Origin: Hahellaceae bacterium
GTDB lineage: Bacteria; Pseudomonadota; Gammaproteobacteria; Pseudomonadales; Oleiphilaceae
NCBI GenBank assembly: GCA_024234505.1
Contig: JACKOD010000002.1
Location: 62,001 to 126,000, forward strand
Direction of reading: 5' to 3'
Length of the DNA stretch: 64,000 bases
The translations under genes were made by a program, and so were the position numbers. The notes under the pieces were generated by a model, which searched no databases, was not told where the DNA came from, and saw nothing but the letters and a program-made list of their open reading frames with translations. Shown in pieces: positions 43,661 through 51,075 of the stretch (the stretch's first letter is position 1; each line of letters starts with the position of its first letter).

Positions 43661-44328
43661 TGAACTCCCCGGCGGTATTGTTTCAGATGGAAGGAACTTC
43701 TCTGGCCTATCAGGGGCGGGAAGTGCTGCGAGATATCCGTCTGCGCGTGTCGCCGGGCGAGAAGGTGGCCTTATTGGGTGCTTCTGGCGCTGGTAAGTCC
43801 ACACTGCTTCGGCAGCTACGTCTGCAGCAGGCCACCCAGGTGGCCTGGTGTCCGCAACAGCCGGGACTGGTTCCTATGTTGTCGGTCTATCACAATATTT
43901 ATATGGGTCGTCTGGATGTGATTCCCTGGTGGAAGAATCTGGCGAATCTGGTGTACCCCAACCCGGTGGCACGAACGGCTATCGCCGCTATTGCGTCGCA
44001 ATTGGGCATTGGCGATCAACTCTTTACTTCTGCGGATCGATTGTCGGGAGGCCAGCAAAGCCGGGTCAGTCTGGGGCGCGCACTTTATCAGCGGCGTCCG
44101 GTGTTTATGGGGGATGAGCCCGTGTCGGCTCTGGATGAGCGACAGGCAGATCAACTCCTGGGTCTGATGATGCAGCAGCACGAGACCGCCGTGGTGGCCT
44201 TGCATGATGTGGCGCTGGCGATGCGCCATTGCACTCGCATTGTCGGCTTGGAGCATGGCCGTATTCAGCTCGACTGTCCGGTATCTGAAACATCCGAGCA
44301 GGCGTTGCTCGCCTTTTACCCTCAGTAA
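43660..44328 (+). CDS. Putative selenium-oxyanion ABC importer, ATPase (PhnC-like)
   Basis: A 222-residue ABC ATPase. Walker A G-A-S-G-A-G-K-S-T, Q-loop W-C-P-Q-Q, signature L-S-G-G-Q-Q-S-R-V, Walker B V-F-M-G-D-E-P-V-S-A-L-D and the switch A-L-H-D-V-A are all intact. It is a little shorter than typical PhnC. Translational coupling to the binding protein (1-bp overlap) and the permease 21 bp downstream mark it as part of one transporter. Confidence 0.9.
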   Translation: MNSPAVLFQMEGTSLAYQGREVLRDIRLRVSPGEKVALLGASGAGKSTLLRQLRLQQATQVAWCPQQPGLVPMLSVYHNIYMGRLDVIPWWKNLANLVYPNPVARTAIAAIASQLGIGDQLFTSADRLSGGQQSRVSLGRALYQRRPVFMGDEPVSALDERQADQLLGLMMQQHETAVVALHDVALAMRHCTRIVGLEHGRIQLDCPVSETSEQALLAFYPQ

Positions 44329-44349
44329 TCAGGGACCGGAACCCAAGCG

Positions 44350-45891
44350 ATGAACCTGCCACCGCTTTATCCGTTTCTGCGTTCAGGCTTCCGTGTCCAG
44401 CGTTCCGCTCAGGGCATGTTGCGTACCTGTTTGCTTTTCGTCGTACTGGCATTGCTTTGCTTGCCGTGGGCCGACATTAGCGTGACTACGCGAGACCCCT
44501 GGCTAGAACTCAGCCGGTTGGGTTGGGGGTTGCTCACGCCTGATTTTGGGCGTCCCGGTGAGTTGATTCTGGCACTGGCCAATACGCTGGCGTTTGCGTT
44601 GCAAGGAGTGGCTTTGGGGGTGGTGGGCGGCTTCCTGCTGGCATTGGGTTACCGTTTTGCATTGATTCGGCGATTTTCGGCATTTATCCGGGCCATACAC
44701 GAACTCTTTTGGGCCTTGTTATTTATTCAGTTAATGGGGTTGTCACCGCTTGCGGGTGTGTTAGCAATTGCCATTCCCTACGCCGGAACTTTTGCAAAAA
44801 TATATGGGGAGCTGTTTGAGGAAGTAGACCCCTCTGCATGGCAGGCATTGCCTTCGGGTACCGGTTATCTCTCCGGCTTTTTTTATACCTTACTACCGCA
44901 AGCACTGCGCCCGATGATGATTTATACCAGTTATCGGTTGGAGTGCGGGATTCGTTCTTCGGCCGTGCTGGGTTTTATCGGTTTGCCTACGATAGGTTTC
45001 TTTCTTGAAACCGCCCTGAAACAAGGATTGTACAGCGAGGCCGCCGCCCTTTTTTATGCGCTGGTTTTGGTGATCGTTACCATGCGCTGGTGGTTACAGC
45101 GTCGCTTGGTGCTTTTTTACCTGATTGCTGCTCTGGTGTGGCTACCGCCCAAGGTCTCGCTGGATACGGCACTGGTGGTTCGGTTTTTTACCGAAGATAT
45201 TGTTCCCTCGCCGTTGCGATCCATTCAGGGTTGGAGTGATGTGCTACCGGCGCTGGAACGTTTCTGGCCCTGGCTGAATCAACTCTGGCAGCAACAAATG
45301 TGGGCAGGGTTGACCCATACGATGATTCTGGCGCTGCTGGCTCTGGTGTGTACCAGCGTGATTACTCTGCTGTGGTTTCCGTTGATTTCACCCTTATTTG
45401 GCGGACGTTGGCGCCAAGCCGGCGGGCATGTGTTTCTGGTCTGGATGCGTTCGGCACCTGAGTACCTCCTGGCCTTTGTGGGATTACTGCTTTGGGGGCC
45501 GAGTATGTTACCGGCCATCGTGGCATTGGCCCTGCACAATGGCGCCATTATTGCCCATCTGGTCGGGCGTTATAGTGAAGGTATCCGTCTGCGGGAAGAT
45601 GCGGCAACCGGTATCAATCGCCATTTCTACGAAGTGTTACCTCGTATTTTCAGACCCTTTATGGCGTTCACGCTGTATCGTTTCGAAATAATCATGCGAG
45701 AAACCGCAATGCTCGGCATTCTGGGGATTCCTACACTCGGATTTTATATTGATTCAGCCTTTAGCGAGTTTCGTTTTGATCGAGCCCTGCTGCTGTTGCT
45801 CCTGACTGCCATGCTGAATATGTTGGTGGACGGGATGGCAAGATCACTACGGCAACGCCTGCATCTATCCAGTCAGCCGGAGAGTCTGTGA
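44350..45891 (+). CDS. Putative selenium-oxyanion ABC importer, fused double permease (PhnE-like)
   Basis: A 513-residue permease made of two PhnE-like halves in one chain. Each half has the cytoplasmic coupling loop: G-E-L-F-E-E-V-D-P-S in the first and G-R-Y-S-E-G-I-R-L-R in the second. Each is followed by L-P-Q-A-L-R-P or L-P-R-I-F-R-P and a G-F-I-G-L-P-T-I-G-F or G-I-L-G-I-P-T-L-G-F block. About ten to twelve membrane segments in all. A single-chain heterodimer fixes one copy of each half per transporter. Its last four bases overlap the selD-fusion GTG start. Confidence 0.88.
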   Translation: MNLPPLYPFLRSGFRVQRSAQGMLRTCLLFVVLALLCLPWADISVTTRDPWLELSRLGWGLLTPDFGRPGELILALANTLAFALQGVALGVVGGFLLALGYRFALIRRFSAFIRAIHELFWALLFIQLMGLSPLAGVLAIAIPYAGTFAKIYGELFEEVDPSAWQALPSGTGYLSGFFYTLLPQALRPMMIYTSYRLECGIRSSAVLGFIGLPTIGFFLETALKQGLYSEAAALFYALVLVIVTMRWWLQRRLVLFYLIAALVWLPPKVSLDTALVVRFFTEDIVPSPLRSIQGWSDVLPALERFWPWLNQLWQQQMWAGLTHTMILALLALVCTSVITLLWFPLISPLFGGRWRQAGGHVFLVWMRSAPEYLLAFVGLLLWGPSMLPAIVALALHNGAIIAHLVGRYSEGIRLREDAATGINRHFYEVLPRIFRPFMAFTLYRFEIIMRETAMLGILGIPTLGFYIDSAFSEFRFDRALLLLLLTAMLNMLVDGMARSLRQRLHLSSQPESL

Positions 45892-48140
45892 AAGCAAAGC
45901 CCGTGATAAATAGCGTTAATAACAGTGCGGTTGCCGCACAGCAGGATTTGGTGCTTCTGGGCGGAGGCCACAGTCATGCGCTGGTACTATTGCAGTGGGC
46001 CCAGAATCCGTTGCCGGATGTCCGGGTCACGTTGGTATCCGAATATAGCATCAGTCCTTATTCCGGTATGTTGCCCGGGCTAGTGGCCGGGCACTATACA
46101 CATGAAGAGGTGCATATTGATTTACGGCGTCTTTGCCAATTTGCCGGTGTGCGATTTATTCAGGCCCGGGTCACGGGTCTGCGACCGGAAACCAAGGACG
46201 TTTTGCTCGAAGGCCGGCCGGTGCTGAGCTACGACGTACTGTCGATTAACAGCGGAGCGACACCCGATTTAACCGTGCCTGGAGCGCAACAATTCGTCGT
46301 GCCGGTCAAGCCCATCGCGACTTTCTGGCCGCGCTGGCAGGCGTTACGGGATCAGCTCCTGAGCACCAATCATGTACAGGATATTGCCGTAGTGGGCGGC
46401 GGGGCCGGCAGCGTGGAGCTGGCTCTGGCGATGGCTTACCGTTTAAAACAAGCCCGGGTGCATCACCGGATTCACTTGGTGACGCGTGGCGAAGCCTTGT
46501 TACCGGGATATCCTGCCCGGATGCATCGATGGTTGGCCAAACGCCTGATTCAGTCGGGCATCAGCGTGCACTGCGATGCCGCCGTGATCAAGGTAAGTGA
46601 GCATGGCTTACACACCGCCGATGGCTTGAAAATAACCGCTAATGAGGTTTTCTGGTGTACTCAGGCCATCGGTGCCCCCTGGCTGGCCGCTTCGGGATTG
46701 GCCTGCACAACGCAAGGTTTTATCCGGGTGACTCCGGCACTGCAATCGCTGGATGATCCGGCCATATTTGCCGCCGGCGATTGTGCATGGATTGAGGGGG
46801 AATTCATCCCGCGAGCCGGGGTCTATGCTGTGCGTCAAGCCCCCACGCTGTTTAAGAACCTTCGTACACAACTTCAACACCCCACGCCCGGCGAGGCGCG
46901 CTTGAGCCGCTATCGACCACAAAAACATTTTCTGAGTCTGTTGGCGACGGGCGATCGTGATGCGGTGGGCGCGCGGGGTTCGCTTAGCCTCGCCGGGCGC
47001 TGGGTGTGGCGTTGGAAAGATCGAATTGACCGCCGTTTCATGGCAATGTTACAGCAGTTACCCGTGATGCCACCGCCAGCGCAACGTGACGAGGCGACAC
47101 TGGAGCCGCCCGGCATGCGCTGTGGTGGATGCGGATCAAAAGTGGGAGCGAATCTTTTACAGCAGGCATTGCAACGTCTGGATGAAGAACAGGCTACCTG
47201 CTCACTGAGTCGGGCGGAAGATGCGGCGGTGATAGAAGTAAACGAAAGTTCGTCGAGGGTATGGGTACAAAGCATTGATGCGCTCAAACCGATGATCGAC
47301 GATCCCTGGTTATTCGCCCGAATCACCACCTGTCATGCCTTGTCGGATCTGGCAGCCATGCATACCACACCGCACAGTGCGCAATTACAGTTGCAAATTC
47401 CCATTATGGCGGAGCGCTTGCAGCTACGTGACCTGCAACAGCTCCTGTCAGGCGTCACCCAAGCATTGTCAGAGGTGTCTGCCAGCCTGCTCGGGGGGCA
47501 CACGACGGAAGGAGACGGGTTGAGTATCGGCCTGACGGTGAATGGTTTTGCCGATCGCTCCCGGCTACTGAACAAGCAGGGTGCACAGGTCGGGGATGTA
47601 CTTATTCTTACTAAAGCGTTGGGCACGGGGGCATTGTTTGCTGCGTCGATGCGCGGGGCGGCAAGAGCCGACGCAATTGAAGCGGCTTTAGCCTGTATGC
47701 TGCAGAATAACTTCTCGGCTGCAGATAGGCTTGCCGAATGGGGCGCGACCGCCATGACCGATGTCACCGGTTTTGGACTGGTGGGTCATTTGTTGGAAAT
47801 GTTGGCGGGGCAGCCCTTGGCTGCCCATCTCTCGTTGGCAGCGTTACCCCTGTTGCCGGGTGTAGAGCCGTTGTTACAGCAAGGCTATCAAAGTACCCTT
47901 GCTCCGGCGAATCGCCGTTTGCGTCATGCGATTCAATGCCCCCGGGATATGGCGGATGAGCCTCGATACAGCATACTTTTTGACCCCCAGACCAGTGGCG
48001 GCCTGTTAGCCACGGTACCTTTGGAACAGGCTGAATCGTGTGTGAAGGCACTACGCGATAAAGGTATAGCTGCTTGTCAGGTGGGCCACATGGTTCGACA
48101 AATTTCTGACGACACGGCTAAAATCATACTTTCTCACTGA
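45888..48140 (+). CDS. selD: Bifunctional FAD-dependent pyridine-nucleotide oxidoreductase / selenide, water dikinase
   Basis: A 750-residue fusion. Residues 1 to about 390 are an NDH-2-like flavoprotein, with L-V-L-L-G-G-G-H-S-H for FAD, V-V-G-G-G-A-G-S-V-E-L-A for NAD and F-A-A-G-D-C-A-W for FAD. The rest is SelD, which makes selenophosphate from selenide and ATP. Its active site is G-G-C-G-S-K with Cys415 and Lys418, the same +3 spacing as Cys17/Lys20 of E. coli; the codon is TGC, so no selenocysteine is needed. The flavoprotein may reduce selenium to selenide for the dikinase, an idea from fusion only. GTG start overlaps the permease stop. Confidence 0.92.
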   Translation: MKAKPVINSVNNSAVAAQQDLVLLGGGHSHALVLLQWAQNPLPDVRVTLVSEYSISPYSGMLPGLVAGHYTHEEVHIDLRRLCQFAGVRFIQARVTGLRPETKDVLLEGRPVLSYDVLSINSGATPDLTVPGAQQFVVPVKPIATFWPRWQALRDQLLSTNHVQDIAVVGGGAGSVELALAMAYRLKQARVHHRIHLVTRGEALLPGYPARMHRWLAKRLIQSGISVHCDAAVIKVSEHGLHTADGLKITANEVFWCTQAIGAPWLAASGLACTTQGFIRVTPALQSLDDPAIFAAGDCAWIEGEFIPRAGVYAVRQAPTLFKNLRTQLQHPTPGEARLSRYRPQKHFLSLLATGDRDAVGARGSLSLAGRWVWRWKDRIDRRFMAMLQQLPVMPPPAQRDEATLEPPGMRCGGCGSKVGANLLQQALQRLDEEQATCSLSRAEDAAVIEVNESSSRVWVQSIDALKPMIDDPWLFARITTCHALSDLAAMHTTPHSAQLQLQIPIMAERLQLRDLQQLLSGVTQALSEVSASLLGGHTTEGDGLSIGLTVNGFADRSRLLNKQGAQVGDVLILTKALGTGALFAASMRGAARADAIEAALACMLQNNFSAADRLAEWGATAMTDVTGFGLVGHLLEMLAGQPLAAHLSLAALPLLPGVEPLLQQGYQSTLAPANRRLRHAIQCPRDMADEPRYSILFDPQTSGGLLATVPLEQAESCVKALRDKGIAACQVGHMVRQISDDTAKIILSH

Positions 48141-48166
48141 GGTTGCTTTTCGGGGGGTATGGTTGA

Positions 48167-48256
48167 TTCTTGTCCGGTAACTAATTCTTGGCCGGTAACT
48201 AATTATTACACGGTAACTAATTATTACGTGGTAACTCATGCTTACGCAGTGACTAC
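48167..48256 (+). repeat. Five-copy 18-bp tandem repeat in the selD 3' region
   Basis: Five consecutive 18-bp units, consensus TTCTTRNCCGGTAACTAA drifting to TTATTAC-type starts. Units 1 and 2 differ at one base, 3 and 4 at three; unit 5 is the most diverged. The conserved core is GGTAACTAA. The array lies between the selD stop and the operon terminator. The period is divisible by three, so no frame is broken by it. Confidence 0.9.
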
Positions 48257-48283
48257 CGGCTTTGTCGGGGATGGGGAGACTCA

Positions 48284-48343
48284 CCGGCCGGCTGCACCGC
48301 CCGCGATGGGGGCGCGCGCAGCGGCCGGACTTTACTTTTATTT
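48284..48343 (+). terminator. Intrinsic terminator of the selenium operon
   Basis: A large G+C-rich hairpin: CCGGCC then GCTGC on one side, GCAGC then GGCCGG on the other, with one bulged G and further pairing in the loop. It is followed by ACTTTACTTTTATTT. It overlaps the last bases of the facing lipoprotein gene. Confidence 0.75.
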
Positions 48344-48931
48344 CCAGTCTTTTGACTGGGGGGCGTCGATTTGAGCACCCGAGCCGATGGTTTCTCCGTC
48401 GTCGGCATGCACGACCGGGCAATTAACAACAATGTCGGTACGTTTGATGTCTACCCAGCCTTTATCTTGTGCGGCTAAAACATCCTCTTCAAATTTGAAC
48501 TGCTGTTGTTTCGTCGGATCCAGCCAATGGACTTCATAAAGCAACCACAACGGGCTGTAATGGATATCTTCGCTGTTCGGCCCGAAAGGCTTGGGAATTG
48601 AGGGCAGGACACTGTCAAACGGGCTGTCTGGAAACACATAAATGCGTTCCAGCACCGTTTTATGCGTGGGGGGGCGAGGATAAGGCGGAAGCGCATCCCG
48701 CAGACGAGGGACATAGTTCGCGTGCATTTTGCGAGCCAGCGCCGGTTCTGAGACATCGGTGGTGAGGTAATAGACTCGGCGCCCTTCAAACCAGCCGCCT
48801 TTCATGGGCATGACAATCTGCGGTGTGGTGTGGTGCGTCATCGGCGGCGATGGCGTTCGCACCGTGCTACAAGCACTCATTCCAAGGGCGGTGATGATGA
48901 GTAGAAGGGGGAGGGCTGATTTTTGCTTCAT
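48338..48931 (-). CDS. Hypothetical lipoprotein
   Basis: A 197-residue lipoprotein with lipobox M-S-A-C-S. The mature part contains G-G-W-F-E-G-R-R-V-Y-Y-L-T-T-D-V-S-E, then a proline-rich region with F-P-D-S-P-F-D-S-V-L-P-S-I-P and a closing W-L-L-Y-E-V-H-W-L-D segment. The G-x-x-V-Y-Y-L-T-T-D-x-S repeats patterns of uncharacterised secreted DUF7482-like proteins. Two cysteines, the lipidated one and one near the end, are present. Function is not recognised. Confidence 0.7.
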   Translation of the reverse strand: MKQKSALPLLLIITALGMSACSTVRTPSPPMTHHTTPQIVMPMKGGWFEGRRVYYLTTDVSEPALARKMHANYVPRLRDALPPYPRPPTHKTVLERIYVFPDSPFDSVLPSIPKPFGPNSEDIHYSPLWLLYEVHWLDPTKQQQFKFEEDVLAAQDKGWVDIKRTDIVVNCPVVHADDGETIGSGAQIDAPQSKDWK

Positions 48932-49001
48932 AGTGCCACCTATCCATGCGATGAACGTAATGTTTGGTCAATATAGAGCAAGGTCATCCAGACGGCGTGC
49001 T

Positions 49002-49703
49002 CTACACCCGACGAGCCAGAGGCTGGCTGATCCAGCGTTCAGGATGACTTAGTAATGTTTGCAGTGCGGTATCCAGCCGTTGAGGCTGCGGGGTTGCCCA
49101 GGCGAAATAGAGGCCACAGGCAAGAAACAATAAACTGGCCCACCAGTTTGACAGGCTGACGGGCTTGAGTGCCGTACCAAATGATTGCTTGAATTCAAGA
49201 TTGGAAAGATTCACAGCAAAGCATTCGTCAAGAATCAGATGCGTCAGGTAACCAAAGCTCATCATCAATCCCATCGCCCATGACAGATCAATGGATAAGT
49301 GCAGAAATCGCCAGCAGAGAAAGGCCGTTCCGAGTCCAAAGGTCGCGGTGGCCAGAAGCGAATGAAAGGCGCCGCGGTGTTCGGTGAGCTCTGCAAAGAG
49401 TTTGAGCGCGCCAAAGCGAATCACGATAAATATGCCCGCCATCATGCCCCAGACAGCAAGCAGGGCAAATTGAATCAGAGAAAACAGGCAGATAAAGGCG
49501 GCGAGTATTCCCAGTGCGGTAAAAAGCCCCTTGAGTGTGGGAGAGGTATCGGCGTCGAGGTCGGGTAACAGACCGCCCAATGTACCCGTCGCCCAAAGCA
49601 ACATGCCTTGTAATGGCGAAAACAGGCCGGTGAGTAACAGTGTGGAGGACATGACACCCGAGGCTGCGGCAGCGCCGAGTAAATGTGTGTTGAAGTTGGC
49701 CAT
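49002..49703 (-). CDS. YdjM-like membrane-bound metal-dependent hydrolase
   Basis: About 233 residues with five or six membrane segments. M-A-N-F-N-T-H-L-L-G at the start and G-G-L-L-P-D-L-D-A-D, then T-E-H-R-G-A-F-H-S-L and G-Y-L-T-H-L-I-L-D-E form the His/Asp-rich motifs of the LexA-regulated YdjM family. Function in the family is unclear. The start at M-A-N-F-N has GGGA upstream and puts the first conserved histidine at residue 7, as expected. Confidence 0.82.
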   Translation of the reverse strand: MANFNTHLLGAAAASGVMSSTLLLTGLFSPLQGMLLWATGTLGGLLPDLDADTSPTLKGLFTALGILAAFICLFSLIQFALLAVWGMMAGIFIVIRFGALKLFAELTEHRGAFHSLLATATFGLGTAFLCWRFLHLSIDLSWAMGLMMSFGYLTHLILDECFAVNLSNLEFKQSFGTALKPVSLSNWWASLLFLACGLYFAWATPQPQRLDTALQTLLSHPERWISQPLARRV

Positions 49704-49771
49704 TAGCAGAATCCCTTCTCTAAACAAGCGTTGCAAGGTAGGGGATTGACCGCCGCTTGTCGAGTGTAAAT

Positions 49772-50176
49772 TTAGATCAGACGTAAAAGTACGGCTTCCA
49801 GATCCGGCAGGGTAAGCGGTTTGGTAATATAGCCGGCGGCACCACGATCGAAACTGTCCCTAATGTCTTTCTGGTTGTCCGAAGTTGAGAGCATGAGTAC
49901 CGGCATGGTTCGCAACAGGCGGTGGGATTTGATTTTATCCAGCGTTTCCAGACCAGTCATGCGGGGCATTTTAATATCCATCAGTACCAGGTTGACTGGC
50001 CGGGAACTGCCGTGATTATCGATCAGAAAATCGAGTGCTTTCTGGCCACTCGTGACATGTGTAATGGTGCTGACCCCCGCTTCTTCCAGCATCTCGGAAA
50101 TCAGATCCGCGTGGTCTGGATTATCCTCAACCAGTAAAATGGACAAGTGATGAAGCGGCATGCGAACAGAATTCAT
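49772..50176 (-). CDS. Single-domain response regulator
   Basis: About 134 residues, one receiver domain and no output. L-L-V-E-D-N-P-D-H, the phosphoacceptor in L-V-L-M-D-I-K-M-P, the switch threonine/serine in L-M-L-S-T-S and the lysine in Y-I-T-K-P-L are all present. Its ATG overlaps the stop of the upstream diguanylate cyclase gene (ATGA), with AGGA 7 bases ahead. It is the third gene of a kinase-cyclase-receiver operon and could act as phosphate sink or signal through an HPt protein. Confidence 0.9.
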   Translation of the reverse strand: MNSVRMPLHHLSILLVEDNPDHADLISEMLEEAGVSTITHVTSGQKALDFLIDNHGSSRPVNLVLMDIKMPRMTGLETLDKIKSHRLLRTMPVLMLSTSDNQKDIRDSFDRGAAGYITKPLTLPDLEAVLLRLI

Positions 50177-51075
50177 TCGGATATCCTGACACAATTGCGG
50201 CCGTCGGATTTTGCCTGATAAAGCGCTGCATCGGCCTTATTAATAAACTCGGGGACAGACATCCCGCGTTTAAGTTCTGCCAGCCCGAAGCTGGCGCTGA
50301 GCGTGATACTTTCGTCAATGACCTGTTTAGACAGCGCTCTGAGGAGGCGTTCGATTTGCTGTTTGGCTTCGACTAATGCGGTGTGGGGCAGCAATATACA
50401 AAACTCGTCGCCAGCGTAGCGTACACAAATGTCATCTTTGCGCGAGCTATCAGCGAGTACATTGGCGAAACAGGCGAGGGCCTCGTCACCTTTGACATGC
50501 CCGAACCGGTCATTGATGTCTTTTAAATGATCCAGGTCGGCGAAGCATAAACTCAGAGAGCTATGGTGTCGTTGCGCGGCGGCTACGTGACGCTCCAGTT
50601 CATCCATAAAAAAACGTCGGTTGTAGAGTCCCGTCAATGGGTCGCGAAAACTCTGTGAGAGCAGACTTTGCATTCGTGTATGGCGTTCTATTGCGTGGCG
50701 AATCGTGCGGTGCAGCAGTGCTGGTGTCAGTTCGTCCTTGGCCAGAAAGTCTGCGGCACCTAATTCCATTAACTGCTTGTCCAATTCATCTTTCGCATAC
50801 GAGGTGAGCACGACAAAAGGGATGTCAGGATAGGCTGACAGCAACCCCGTACTGTTCGTGTGCTGTAGCTGATAGTCAAGCAGTACCACGTCGATAGTCT
50901 GCGCTTGTCCGGTCGCGTTTTGCAGTCGTTGCTCAGTGGTTTCCAGCCGGTTGAGCCACTCCACCTGATAAAGTCCGACCGATTCGGTCAGTAGCTCGCA
51001 AATCAGCTCTTTATGATCGGGATTGTCTTCGACCAGTAAAACCTGAACGGAGGGAGGGGTGAGCGTTGGTTCCAT
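50173..51075 (-). CDS. Response regulator with GGDEF diguanylate cyclase output
   Basis: A 300-residue protein. A receiver domain (V-L-L-V-E-D-N-P-D-H, V-V-L-L-D-Y-Q) is joined to a GGDEF domain starting near D-P-L-T-G-L-Y-N-R-R-F-F. The active loop is A-G-D-E-F, an allowed variant of G-G-D-E-F, and an inhibitory I-site R-K-D-D lies exactly five residues before it. It should make c-di-GMP and be subject to product inhibition. It is overlapped by the kinase gene (TAATG) and the receiver gene (ATGA). Confidence 0.9.
   Translation of the reverse strand: MEPTLTPPSVQVLLVEDNPDHKELICELLTESVGLYQVEWLNRLETTEQRLQNATGQAQTIDVVLLDYQLQHTNSTGLLSAYPDIPFVVLTSYAKDELDKQLMELGAADFLAKDELTPALLHRTIRHAIERHTRMQSLLSQSFRDPLTGLYNRRFFMDELERHVAAAQRHHSSLSLCFADLDHLKDINDRFGHVKGDEALACFANVLADSSRKDDICVRYAGDEFCILLPHTALVEAKQQIERLLRALSKQVIDESITLSASFGLAELKRGMSVPEFINKADAALYQAKSDGRNCVRISE

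Noticed and set aside
48051..48422. A minus-strand frame with S-Y-R-x-x-I repeats
   Set aside because: This is the antisense reading of the 18-bp DNA repeat and overlaps the ends of two real genes.
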